This document shows, piece by piece, positions 25,353 through 33,350 of a stretch of 64,000 nt of DNA; within the stretch, counting starts at the first letter, position 1, and each line of letters starts with the position of its first letter. Source of the DNA: Haloferax marinum (GTDB lineage: Archaea; Halobacteriota; Halobacteria; Halobacteriales; Haloferacaceae). The notes below the pieces were generated by a model that was not told the origin of the DNA, did no database searches, and saw only the letters and a program-made list of their open reading frames with translations. Made by a program: the position numbers and the translations under genes. The DNA lies in contig NZ_WKJQ01000001.1 in NCBI RefSeq assembly GCF_009674625.1, forward strand, positions 1,860,001 through 1,924,000. Direction: 5' to 3'.

Positions 25353-26938
25353 GAGACGACGAACCCGCGGAGCGAATCCGCACCGATGGAGGCACAGCAG
25401 AGGGAGCAGATGAAGTCGCCCTCGACCCGTGGGGCTCGTCGACCATCGCCGACTACCGAAAACTGTTCGAGGAGTTCGGCATCGAAGAGTTCGACGAGAT
25501 TCTCGACGAAGTGCCGAACCCGCACTACCTGATGCGCCGTGGCGTCATCTTCGGCCACCGCGACTACCGCCCGGTGCTCGAAGCGATGCGCGACGGCGAC
25601 GACTTCGCCGTGCTCTCGGGGTTCATGCCGACGGGCGACCCCCACATCGGCCACAAACTCGTCTTCGACGAGATCATCTGGCATCAACAGCAGGGTGGCG
25701 ACGCCTACGGCCTCATCGCCGACATGGAGGCACACTCTGCTCGCGGCATCCCGTGGGACGAAATCAACGAGCACAGTCGCGACTACCTGCTGTCGCTCAT
25801 CGCACTCGGGTTCGACACCGAGGAGGGCGAACTCTACCGACAGTCGGACAACGACCGACTCCAGCGACTCGCGTTCGAACTCGGTGGGAAGGCCAACTAC
25901 TCGGAGTTCGAGGGTATCTACGGGTTCGACGGCGAGACCAACATCTCGCACATGCAGTCGGTCGTCACGCAGATGGCCGACATCCTCTACCCGCAGTTGG
26001 ACGACCCGCAACCGACGGTCATCCCGGTCGGCCCCGACCAGGACCCACACGTCCGCTTCGCCCGTGACCTCGCGACCCGAATGCGCTTCTTCAAAGTGAC
26101 AGAAGCGTTCGCGTCGTTCGAACTCAGAGATGACGAACGGCCGGTCGTCGCCGCCGCCTACGACGCCCGCGAGGAGTACGCCGAGGACGCCGACGTGCCG
26201 CGCTGTGGTGAGGCCGCCGAGTGGTTGGCCGACGCCAATCTCGACGCCGCCGGCCTGCTCGTCGGCGACTCCGTCCGTGACTCGGCGGTCGAGAAACTCG
26301 AAAACGCCGGGATGGAACCCCTCCGCCCACGGATTCGGTTCTTCGCGCGGCAGGCGACCGACGAGGCGTTCGAGGCGCTCATCGAGGAGATAGACGGCGA
26401 GAAACGGCGCTACGACCAGCACATCGACGCCTTCGATATCGACGTCGCGGAAGCGGAGGACCTCGCCCGCGACGTCGAGGCCCACCACGGTGGCTACGGG
26501 TTCATCCCACCGTCCTCGATTTACCATCGCTTCATGACCGGCCTCACGGGCGGCAAGATGTCGTCGTCCATCCCCGCGAGTCACATCTCGTTGCTCGACG
26601 ACCCAGAAGACGGCTACGACAAGGTCAAATCCGCCACGACCGGCGGCCGCGACACGGCCGAAGAACAACGCGAACTCGGTGGCGAGGCCGACAAATGTCC
26701 CGTCTACGAACTCTACGCCTACCTCTTGACCGGCGACGACGACGAACTCGCCAAAGAGGTGTACGACGAGTGTGTCGGTGGCGAGCGTCTCTGCGGTGGG
26801 TGCAAAGAGCAGGCCGCGACGATGATGCGGGAGTTCCTCGAAGACCACCAGGAGAAGCGCGAAGAAGCCGAAGAGATTCTCGACTCGCTCGATATCGACT
26901 TAGAGACCGAGCGACGAGGGATCGCCGCGGAGCACTAG
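25349..26938 (+). CDS. trpS: Tryptophanyl-tRNA synthetase
   Basis: A 529-residue class I aminoacyl-tRNA synthetase. The HIGH-type motif is GDPHIGH (96-102) and the KMSKS-type motif is GKMSSSIPA. The archaeal/eukaryal-type TrpRS core is evident in MQSVVTQMADILYPQ and VPVGPDQDPH-like sequence (VIPVGPDQDPHVRFARD). About 25 acidic, probably disordered residues precede the conserved start of the catalytic region. A stretch of about 85 residues (185-250 region to 340) includes an inserted Asp/Glu-rich segment typical of halophilic forms. It overlaps endA by 4 nt, and its 3' end is partly duplicated downstream. Confidence 0.93.
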   Translation: MRDDEPAERIRTDGGTAEGADEVALDPWGSSTIADYRKLFEEFGIEEFDEILDEVPNPHYLMRRGVIFGHRDYRPVLEAMRDGDDFAVLSGFMPTGDPHIGHKLVFDEIIWHQQQGGDAYGLIADMEAHSARGIPWDEINEHSRDYLLSLIALGFDTEEGELYRQSDNDRLQRLAFELGGKANYSEFEGIYGFDGETNISHMQSVVTQMADILYPQLDDPQPTVIPVGPDQDPHVRFARDLATRMRFFKVTEAFASFELRDDERPVVAAAYDAREEYAEDADVPRCGEAAEWLADANLDAAGLLVGDSVRDSAVEKLENAGMEPLRPRIRFFARQATDEAFEALIEEIDGEKRRYDQHIDAFDIDVAEAEDLARDVEAHHGGYGFIPPSSIYHRFMTGLTGGKMSSSIPASHISLLDDPEDGYDKVKSATTGGRDTAEEQRELGGEADKCPVYELYAYLLTGDDDELAKEVYDECVGGERLCGGCKEQAATMMREFLEDHQEKREEAEEILDSLDIDLETERRGIAAEH

Positions 26939-27041
26939 CGAGGCGGCGGCTCGTGAGGCGCGAAGCGTCTCACGGTGTTTTGTCGAGCGTGAGCGAGACA
27001 AAGTAGCCGCGGAGCACTAGCGACGCGGCAGCTCGTGACGT
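26924..27041 (+). repeat. Imperfect duplication of the trpS 3' end with hairpins between the copies
   Basis: About 34 bp beginning gccgcggagcactagcga at 26924 (including the trpS stop) recurs at 27006 with three or so mismatches. The 82-bp offset includes two hairpins: gtgaggcgc/gcgtctcac and ttttgtc/gacaaag. The second copy is non-coding. The arrangement resembles the 56-bp repeat at 7098, which also begins at a gene end. Confidence 0.8.
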
Positions 27042-27084
27042 CTGAAAGACGACGCGGCAGTAGCAACTGAGCACTGCCGACCTG

Positions 27085-28104
27085 CTAGAACCCGACGTCT
27101 TCGCCGACACCTCGTTCTTTGGCTTTCACGTAGAAGTACTCGGCCGCCGCCGCGTCGAGAACTGCAGAGCCGACGCTCTCGACGACCAGAATCTCGTCGG
27201 GTGATTCGCGTCCTTCCACGCCCTCGAACACCTCGGAGAGGGGAATCAACGCCGACGCCGAGAGACCTGCCCCGCGTACGTCACCGATGGCCGCGACTTC
27301 CTCGGGGATGTCGGCGAAGACGCGTGCGGCCCGGTCGAACGTCGTCGCGTCGAGTTCGCGCATCGATTCGGTGTAGGAACCGACGGCGACGACGAGCGTT
27401 CCCGGTTCCAACCACGCGCCGTCGAAGACGGGAGTCGTGCTGGTCGTCGCGGTGACGACGACAGTCGCGTCTTCGACCGCCGCTTCGGGCGAATCGACTG
27501 CTTCAGCGGGGATTCCGGCGTCCCGGAGGTCGGCCGCGCAAGCGTCTCGAGAGTCACTCGGTGCGTAGATTCGGACTGATTCCACCTCGGACCCGGTTGC
27601 GATGGCGCGAGTCTGCCAGCGTGCCTGTGTCCCTGCGCCCAGGACGCCGAGTCGAACCGGGTCAGACGCGAGATACTCTGCGGCTAACCCGCCGATGCAC
27701 CCGGTGCGAGCGCTCGTGATGCTCGTCCCGTCGAGAAAGGCGAGTGGGAGGCCGGTCGTCGCGTCGGTCAAGACGACCTGTGCGTTCACCGTCGGAAGGC
27801 CGTGTTCGACGTTGTGTTCGTGGACGGCGGCGAGTTTCGTCGCGTACACCTCGCGCCCGTGGATGTACGCCGGCATCGTCAGCGCGGTTCCGAGGGGTGA
27901 GTGGCCGCTGGCGTGGTCACCGTGTTCGAGTGTGCCGACTTCGTTTCGCCCGTCGTCGACGTCGATGCCGACGGGAAAGTGTGGTCTGGGGGGGCGCTCG
28001 ACTTCGCCACGTCCCTGCTTGACGAACGCTTCTTCGACGACTGGGAAGAGTTCTGCAAGAGAGAGAAGTTCGTTGATAACGTGCGCAGAAAGAATCCGAA
28101 CCAT
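27085..28104 (-). CDS. Ornithine cyclodeaminase / archaeal alanine dehydrogenase family protein
   Basis: A 339-residue enzyme of the OCD/mu-crystallin family. The NAD(P) motif GVLGAGTQARWQTRAI (about 150-165), the substrate-binding Lys in YATKLAAVH and the conserved GLPTVNAQVVLTDATTGLPLAFLDG block are clear. Members include ornithine cyclodeaminase, archaeal alanine dehydrogenase and ketimine reductase; sequence alone does not choose. The divergent neighbour is an FAD amino-acid oxidase-like gene, so a role in proline, alanine or imino-acid metabolism is likely. The 93 bp between the two starts must hold both promoters. Confidence 0.85.
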   Translation of the reverse strand: MVRILSAHVINELLSLAELFPVVEEAFVKQGRGEVERPPRPHFPVGIDVDDGRNEVGTLEHGDHASGHSPLGTALTMPAYIHGREVYATKLAAVHEHNVEHGLPTVNAQVVLTDATTGLPLAFLDGTSITSARTGCIGGLAAEYLASDPVRLGVLGAGTQARWQTRAIATGSEVESVRIYAPSDSRDACAADLRDAGIPAEAVDSPEAAVEDATVVVTATTSTTPVFDGAWLEPGTLVVAVGSYTESMRELDATTFDRAARVFADIPEEVAAIGDVRGAGLSASALIPLSEVFEGVEGRESPDEILVVESVGSAVLDAAAAEYFYVKAKERGVGEDVGF

Positions 28105-28197
28105 ACACGTTAGTACTCGCGTTAGTGAAATGAACTTATTGGAATTTGGTAGTATGTCACAGTCACACTCATATGACTGGACAAATCAGAGACGACA

Positions 28198-29343
28198 ATG
28201 CACGTCCTCATCGTCGGCGGTGGTGTGGTCGGACTCGCCTGTGCGCACGCACTCGTCGAACGCGGTGCTGACGTCACTGTCTGCGAGGCAGGGGCGCTCG
28301 GCGGTGGAAGCACCGGTCGCGCGGCCGGCGGTATCCGAACACAGTTTTCGACTCGCGTGAACGTCGACCTCTCGCTTTCGAGTATCCCCGTCTGGGAGTC
28401 GTTCGCCGACGAATTCGGTGTCGATATCGACTACCGGCGACCGGGCTATCTCTTCCTCGCGCGGACTGCGGAGACGGCCGCAGCGTTCGAATCGAACGTC
28501 GCGATGCAGAACGACGCCGGTGCACCGAGTCGCCTCCTCGACCCAGCGGAGGCTCGTGAGTTCGTCCCTGAACTCCGTGCCGAGGAGTTCGTCGCGGCCA
28601 CCTACTCGCCCGCCGATGGCATTGCCGACCCTCACTCTGCCGTACAGGGGTTCGCCGCGGCGGTTCGCGACGCCGGAGGCGACGTTCGAGCCAACACCCC
28701 TGTCGCCGGCCTCGAACGCGACGGCGACGGGTGGACCGTCGAGACGCCCGACGAGACCATCGAGGCGGACGCAGTCGTCTGTGCGGCGGGTGCGTGGTCG
28801 AGACACGTCGCCGCTCTCGCCGACATCGACTTGCCAATCGCCCCTCGTCGCCGGCAGATTGCGGTGGTCGACCCAGACGGTGACCTCCCCGATGACGCGC
28901 CGTTGACCATCGACCTCGACACGGGGTCGTACTTCCGGCCAGAGCGAGAGGGGACCGCAATCGTCGGCGGCCACTTCGACGAGTCGGACCCCGACGTCGA
29001 CCCCGACCGGTTCGACGAGTCGATGGATATCGAGTGGGCAGTCGAAGCGACCGAACGCGCCGACGCCTGTGCGTCGTACTTCGGCCCCGAGACGAAGATT
29101 CGCAACGGCTGGGCTGGGTTGTACGCCGTGACGCCCGACCACCACGCAATTCTGGACGAGGTGGAACCAGGATTCGTCGTCGCCGCGGGCTTTTCCGGCC
29201 ACGGATTCCAGCACGCACCGGCGACGGGAGAGGCAGTGGCAGACTTGTGTCTTGGCGAGGACGCCTGCGAGGTGGACATCTCACCGCTGTCGCTCGAGCG
29301 GTTCGAGTCGGGTGAGACGCTCACAGAGCAAAACGTCGCGTAA
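28198..29343 (+). CDS. FAD-dependent oxidoreductase (DAO family)
   Basis: A 381-residue flavoprotein of the D-amino-acid/sarcosine/glycine oxidase family. The FAD Rossmann motif LIVGGGVVGLACAHAL opens the protein, GGSTGRAAGGIRTQFS is the family's second signature, and the C-terminal AGFSGHGFQHAPATGE closes the FAD site. Substrates in the family are secondary or tertiary amines and D-amino acids. Its divergent pairing with an OCD-like gene suggests imino-acid or D-amino-acid turnover. A TATA-like ctcatatgac box (about 28168-28178) lies 25-30 nt upstream. Confidence 0.85.
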   Translation: MHVLIVGGGVVGLACAHALVERGADVTVCEAGALGGGSTGRAAGGIRTQFSTRVNVDLSLSSIPVWESFADEFGVDIDYRRPGYLFLARTAETAAAFESNVAMQNDAGAPSRLLDPAEAREFVPELRAEEFVAATYSPADGIADPHSAVQGFAAAVRDAGGDVRANTPVAGLERDGDGWTVETPDETIEADAVVCAAGAWSRHVAALADIDLPIAPRRRQIAVVDPDGDLPDDAPLTIDLDTGSYFRPEREGTAIVGGHFDESDPDVDPDRFDESMDIEWAVEATERADACASYFGPETKIRNGWAGLYAVTPDHHAILDEVEPGFVVAAGFSGHGFQHAPATGEAVADLCLGEDACEVDISPLSLERFESGETLTEQNVA

Positions 29344-29369
29344 GGAGGTGGATACGTCGCGTCGTCTCG

Positions 29370-29636
29370 TTAGGCGCTCATGTTCACGACCGCCCGCAGT
29401 TCGCCGAGCGTCCGAGACGAACCGGTCTCGTCGTTCGAGGCGAGTACTTCGTACCGGTCGTCGTCTTCGACGATCTGGTAGACGAGTTCGCCGTCGTCGA
29501 ACAGGTAGGGTGGGGTGGCCTGGATGAGCGTGGCGTCGACGTCGTCTCTGTCGTCTGGCCGGTTCGGTGGTTTGACGATGAGCGACGTCTCTTCACCGAG
29601 TCGAATCTCCGAGAGTATCGCGATCAAGTCGCGCAT
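29370..29636 (-). CDS. Small conserved haloarchaeal protein, function unknown
   Basis: An 88-residue protein starting MRDLIAILSEIRLGEETSLIV and ending ELRAVVNMSA. It contains beta-strand-rich segments (PYLFDDGELVYQIVEDDDRYEVL) and no catalytic motif. The start at 29636 is chosen because the longer frame adds an arginine-rich extension of different composition. It is convergent with the FAD oxidoreductase and divergent from the pheS leader. Confidence 0.65.
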   Translation of the reverse strand: MRDLIAILSEIRLGEETSLIVKPPNRPDDRDDVDATLIQATPPYLFDDGELVYQIVEDDDRYEVLASNDETGSSRTLGELRAVVNMSA

Positions 29637-29698
29637 TCGTCTTCGTCGCCCCTGCGTCGCCCGACGATATGAAAGTATCTTTGCTCCGACGCGACGCG

Positions 29699-29733
29699 CA
29701 ATATTTTTACTCGCCTCACACATTCGGTCGCAT
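29699..29733 (+). promoter_or_regulatory. Promoter of the pheS leader transcript
   Basis: The AT-rich gcaatatttttac block (29698-29710) lies 24-35 nt before ATG 29734, so the mRNA should begin at or within a few bases of the leader ORF. There is no Shine-Dalgarno before 29734, as expected for a leaderless start. Confidence 0.65.
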
Positions 29734-29805
29734 ATGGCATCCGAACCCGACCGCGGACCGCGCGTGAGCGAACCGACTACCTTCGGGTTCGGCTTTTTCT
29801 TCTGA
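29734..29805 (+). CDS. Phe-rich leader peptide upstream of pheST
   Basis: A 23-residue ORF (ATG 29734, TGA 29803-29805) reading MASEPDRGPRVSEPTT then FGFGFFF. Five of the last seven sense codons are Phe (TTC, TTC, TTT, TTC, TTC), immediately before the stop, upstream of both subunits of phenylalanyl-tRNA synthetase. The promoter is positioned for a leaderless transcript starting at this ATG, and the pheS ATG follows 138 nt downstream. This is the layout of an amino-acid-sensing leader peptide (compare bacterial pheST/pheM and pheA). Leader-peptide attenuation is not established in archaea, so the function is inferred, but the Phe run, position and adjacent hairpins make chance unlikely. Confidence 0.7.
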   Translation: MASEPDRGPRVSEPTTFGFGFFF

Positions 29806-29850
29806 CCGCCTGCGGTCGGCGGACTCTGCCCCGGCGTGACCACGCCAGGC
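29741..29850 (+). promoter_or_regulatory. Candidate attenuator structures in the pheS leader
   Basis: ccgaaccc (29741-29748) is perfectly complementary to gggttcgg (29785-29792), and cgaacc (29769-29774) competes for the same arm. Either stem is followed at once by cTTTTTCTTCT (29793-29803), a U-rich tract made of the Phe codons, so it looks like an intrinsic terminator inside the leader ORF. Downstream lie further hairpins: gaccgc/gcggtc (29804-29817), overlapping ccgcc/ggcgg (29806-29822), and ggcgtg/cacgcc (29833-29846). A ribosome stalled on the Phe codons would cover the shared arm. Not tested by folding software. Confidence 0.5.
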
Positions 29851-29943
29851 GGACGAAACCGACCCGCTCGGTCAGACTCGCCCCACGGCGAGGCTTCGAA
29901 ACTGCTAACCAACTCCCAGACGGCTAACGCCACAACGAATCAG

Positions 29944-31443
29944 ATGCGACTTCCGGAATCACAGGTCGCGGTGTTGAACGCCGCGAGCGCTACAGACGAA
30001 CGAACGATAGCACAGTTGGCGGAGGCGACGGACCTGAAACCAGAGACGGTGACGGGTGCCGCCTTCGACCTGCGCGACGAAGGCCTCGTTTCGGTCACAG
30101 AGACCGTCGAGGAAGACGTCGAACTAACCGACGAAGGTGTCGAATACGCCGACGACGGCCTCCCAGAGCTTCGACTCTACCGCGCCGCGATGGACGTCGG
30201 CGACGGTGACGCGGTCCCGATGGGACAGGTCATCGGCGCGTCCGCACTCGGCGGCCCACAGGTCGATATCGCGCTGTCGAACTTCGCGCGAAAAGGCTAC
30301 GGCCACATCGACTCGGGCGAACTCGTTCCCGACTCCGATGTCGACGCGGACGCCGACGACGAAGCCGCGGCACTCGCAGCACTCGCCGCGGGCGACCACG
30401 TCGACGCGGACGTCCTCGACCAACTCGAATCCCGTAACCTCGTGGTTCGCCGCGAGCGAACCATCCGCGCGGTCACCCTCACCGACGAGGGTGTCACGGC
30501 CCTGATGGAGGGTGTCGAGGCGGCCGAGACTGTGGACCGACTCACCCCCGAGATGCTCACGTCCGGTGAGTGGGAAGACGTCGAGTTCACCGAGTACAAC
30601 GTCGAAGCCGACGCCCCCGAAGTTCGCGGCGGCAAGAAACACATCCTCCGACAGACCGCAGACCGTGTGAAAGACGTGCTCGTCGGCATGGGCTTCGCCG
30701 AGATGGAAGGCCCCCACGCCGACGCGGACTTCTGGATAAACGACTGCCTGTTCATGCCGCAGGACCATCCGGCACGGACCCACTGGGACCGTTTCGCCCT
30801 CGACGTGCCGCCGATGGAGGACATCCCCGAGGACCTCATCGACCGAGTTCGTGACGCCCACCTCAACGGTGTCGGCGACGACGGCGACGGCTACCACTCG
30901 CCGTGGAGCGAAGACTTCGCTCGTGCAATCGCCCTCCGTGGACACACCACCTCGCTGTCGATGCGCTACCTCTCCGGTCACGAGGTTGGGGAGTTAGAGC
31001 CACCGCAGCGGTACTTCTCCGTCGAGAAGGTCTACCGCAACGACACGCTGGACCCGACCCATCTGCTGGAGTTCTACCAAATCGAGGGCTGGGTGATGGC
31101 CGAAGACCTCTCGGTGCGCGACCTGATGGGCACCTTCGAGGAGTTCTACTCGCACTTCGGCATCACGGACATCCAGTTCAAACCGCACTACAACCCCTAC
31201 ACCGAACCGTCGTTCGAACTGTTCGGTCGACACCCCGAGACGGGCGAACTGATAGAGATAGGGAACTCCGGAATGTTCCGCGAGGAAGTCCTCCGGCCAC
31301 TCGGCGTCGAGTGCGACGTGATGGCGTGGGGCCTCGCCTTGGAGCGTCTGTTGATGCTCATGTACGGTTTCGACGACATCCGCGACGTTCACGGAACGAT
31401 GTGTGACCTCGACCTGCTCCGCGAGACGGAGGTGCTCAAGTAA
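29944..31443 (+). CDS. pheS: Phenylalanyl-tRNA synthetase, alpha subunit
   Basis: A 499-residue class II synthetase subunit. The N-terminal ~220 residues hold winged-helix-like domains typical of archaeal/eukaryal PheS (residues 1-75: LPESQVAVLNAAS...). The catalytic part contains motif 2-like HTTSLSMRYL, YFSVEKVYRNDTLDPTHLLEFYQIEGW and motif 3 GLALERLLMLMYG. The start MRLPESQVAVL at 29944 leaves a 138-nt leader after the Phe-rich ORF. The stop overlaps the pheT ATG (TAATG), so alpha and beta are made together. Confidence 0.95.
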   Translation: MRLPESQVAVLNAASATDERTIAQLAEATDLKPETVTGAAFDLRDEGLVSVTETVEEDVELTDEGVEYADDGLPELRLYRAAMDVGDGDAVPMGQVIGASALGGPQVDIALSNFARKGYGHIDSGELVPDSDVDADADDEAAALAALAAGDHVDADVLDQLESRNLVVRRERTIRAVTLTDEGVTALMEGVEAAETVDRLTPEMLTSGEWEDVEFTEYNVEADAPEVRGGKKHILRQTADRVKDVLVGMGFAEMEGPHADADFWINDCLFMPQDHPARTHWDRFALDVPPMEDIPEDLIDRVRDAHLNGVGDDGDGYHSPWSEDFARAIALRGHTTSLSMRYLSGHEVGELEPPQRYFSVEKVYRNDTLDPTHLLEFYQIEGWVMAEDLSVRDLMGTFEEFYSHFGITDIQFKPHYNPYTEPSFELFGRHPETGELIEIGNSGMFREEVLRPLGVECDVMAWGLALERLLMLMYGFDDIRDVHGTMCDLDLLRETEVLK

Positions 31444-33155
31444 TGCCCGTAGTCGACGTTCAACCAGACGAACTGCGCCGCCTGACCGGCCACGAAGAGA
31501 AGTCCGACGAGGAGTTCAAAGACGACCTGTTCGCACTCGGCCTCGAGTTCGAGGGCGTCACCGACGACGGGGCGTTCCAACTGGAGTTCGGCCCGGACCG
31601 ACTGGACCGCCTCTCGGTGGAGGGTGTCGCTCGCTCGCTTCGCTACCAGTACGGTGACGCACGCGGCGTCTCCGTCCCGAAGACGAACGACCCCGACTGG
31701 ACCATCGTCGTCGACGAGTCCGTCCCGGACGAGCGCCCGTACGTCACGGGTGCAGTCATTCGCGGCGTGGACTTAGACGACGCCGCACTGGACTCGCTCA
31801 TCCAGTTGCAAGAAAAGCTCCACGCGACGATGGGTCGCAAGCGCGCCAAAGGAGCCATCGGCATCCACGACCTGACGATGCTGAAAGGCGACGTGCTCTC
31901 GGAGCAATCGACGGGCAACTCCATCACGTACAAGGGAATCGAACCGGACGGCGACACCTTCGTCGCCCTCGACTCCAACGAGGAACTCACCCCCGGCGAG
32001 GTGCTCGAACAGCACGCGACCGGTCGAAAGTACGCCGACCTCGTCTCCGAGTACGACCGCTACCCGGCCATCTACGACGAAATCGGACTGTTCTCGTTCC
32101 CGCCGGTCATCAACGGCCAACGGACCGAAGTCTCGACCGAGTCGCGCGACCTGTTCGTCGAACTCACCGGCACCGACCAGTGGACTATCGACCGGATGTG
32201 CAACATCATCTGCTACGCGCTGGCCGCCCGCGGGGCGACCATCGAGCAGGTCGAAGTCCAGTACGACGAGGGAACGGTCGTCAAACCCGACTTCGACGTC
32301 GAGACGAAACACGTCAGCCACGACCGAATCGAGTCGATTCTCGGCATCGAGTTGGAGATGGACGAGGTCATCAACCTCTTCGAGCGCTCCGGACTCGGTG
32401 TCGAAGCGGAACTCGGCGAAGAGACGGTCTACGAAGTCTCCATTCCGCCGTACCGCGTTGACGTGCTCCACCCACTCGACCTGGTGGACGACGTCGGCCG
32501 CGCCTACGGGTTCAACGAACTCGAACCGCGCTACCCCGACGTCGGAACGGTCGGCCAGCGTCACGAGCGCTCTCGACTCGAAGACGCCGCCCGCACCTCG
32601 CTCGTCGGCCTCGGGTTCGAGGATATGCTCAACTTCCACATGATTTCGGAAGAAGAGAACTACGAGCGCATGGGTATCGAACCCGGCGCTGACTACCTCG
32701 GCGGCGGCGAACCCGCCTCCATCACCGAACCGTACAGCGAGGATTACACCATGCTTCGGACGTGGGTGCTGCCGTCGCTTTCGATGGTGCTGGAGAACAA
32801 CACCCACCGCGCGTACCCACAGGACCTCGCGGAAATCGGCCACGTCGCACACGAGGACGACAGCGAGAACACCCGTGTCGCCGAAGCACGCCACGTCGCC
32901 GCCGTCGTCGCGCGCCACGACGCGACCTACGAGGACGCGAAAGCCCGGCTCGCGACGCTCTGCCGCGACTTCGACGTGGAACTGGAGACGCCCGCAACCG
33001 AGCATCCGTCGTTCATCCCCGGCCGAACCGCCGCGGTCGTCATCGACGGCGAAGACGTCGGTATCGTCGGCGAAATCCACCCGAAGGTCCTCGTCGAACA
33101 CGACCTCGAACTGCCGGTCGCGGCGTTCGAATTCGACCTGTCGGCGCTGCAGTAA
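31443..33155 (+). CDS. pheT: Phenylalanyl-tRNA synthetase, beta subunit
   Basis: A 570-residue archaeal-type beta subunit. The B1-B5 region is recognisable: the editing B3/B4 domain (MGRKRAKGAIGIHDLTMLKGD..., GKYPVIRDE-like KYADLVSEYDRYPAIYDE) and B5 (SHDRIESILGIELEMDEVINLF, PPYRVDVLHPLDLVDDVGRAYGF), then a catalytic-like domain ending GEIHPKVLVEHDLELPVAAFEFDL. The bacterial N-terminal tRNA-binding OB domain is absent, as in archaea. It overlaps pheS by 1 nt. Confidence 0.95.
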   Translation: MPVVDVQPDELRRLTGHEEKSDEEFKDDLFALGLEFEGVTDDGAFQLEFGPDRLDRLSVEGVARSLRYQYGDARGVSVPKTNDPDWTIVVDESVPDERPYVTGAVIRGVDLDDAALDSLIQLQEKLHATMGRKRAKGAIGIHDLTMLKGDVLSEQSTGNSITYKGIEPDGDTFVALDSNEELTPGEVLEQHATGRKYADLVSEYDRYPAIYDEIGLFSFPPVINGQRTEVSTESRDLFVELTGTDQWTIDRMCNIICYALAARGATIEQVEVQYDEGTVVKPDFDVETKHVSHDRIESILGIELEMDEVINLFERSGLGVEAELGEETVYEVSIPPYRVDVLHPLDLVDDVGRAYGFNELEPRYPDVGTVGQRHERSRLEDAARTSLVGLGFEDMLNFHMISEEENYERMGIEPGADYLGGGEPASITEPYSEDYTMLRTWVLPSLSMVLENNTHRAYPQDLAEIGHVAHEDDSENTRVAEARHVAAVVARHDATYEDAKARLATLCRDFDVELETPATEHPSFIPGRTAAVVIDGEDVGIVGEIHPKVLVEHDLELPVAAFEFDLSALQ

Positions 33156-33252
33156 GTAGCCCCACATCGACTTTTCAACCCAGATTTTCACCTGGCGAGC
33201 AGGGGCGAGTCACCGAGACCGACACGTGACGCCCCGAACTGGTCTCGCTGAG

Positions 33253-33267
33253 ATTACCTTGGGTAAT
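33253..33267. promoter_or_regulatory. Inverted repeat upstream of the trans-sulfuration gene
   Basis: attacc-ttg-ggtaat is a perfect 6-bp palindrome about 60 bp upstream of the putative TATA box (aaacctttag, 33316-33325). It lies in the 195-bp pheT/trans-sulfuration gap with no other structure. A candidate operator only. Confidence 0.3.
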
Positions 33268-33350
33268 TTCAGAATCCTCGTCATTCCTTTTGTGCATTTA
33301 CTGTGAGAACGATAGAAACCTTTAGGCTGTGACTCTGCGCCGGTTCTTGT

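Noticed and set aside
25082..26848. 588-codon minus-strand frame over trpS
   Set aside because: Antisense to trpS; composition (Val/Arg/Glu-rich) is the mirror of acidic codons, not a protein.
26932..27070. Insertion-sequence remnant after trpS
   Set aside because: No transposase fragment or terminal inverted repeats; the repeat is explained by local duplication.
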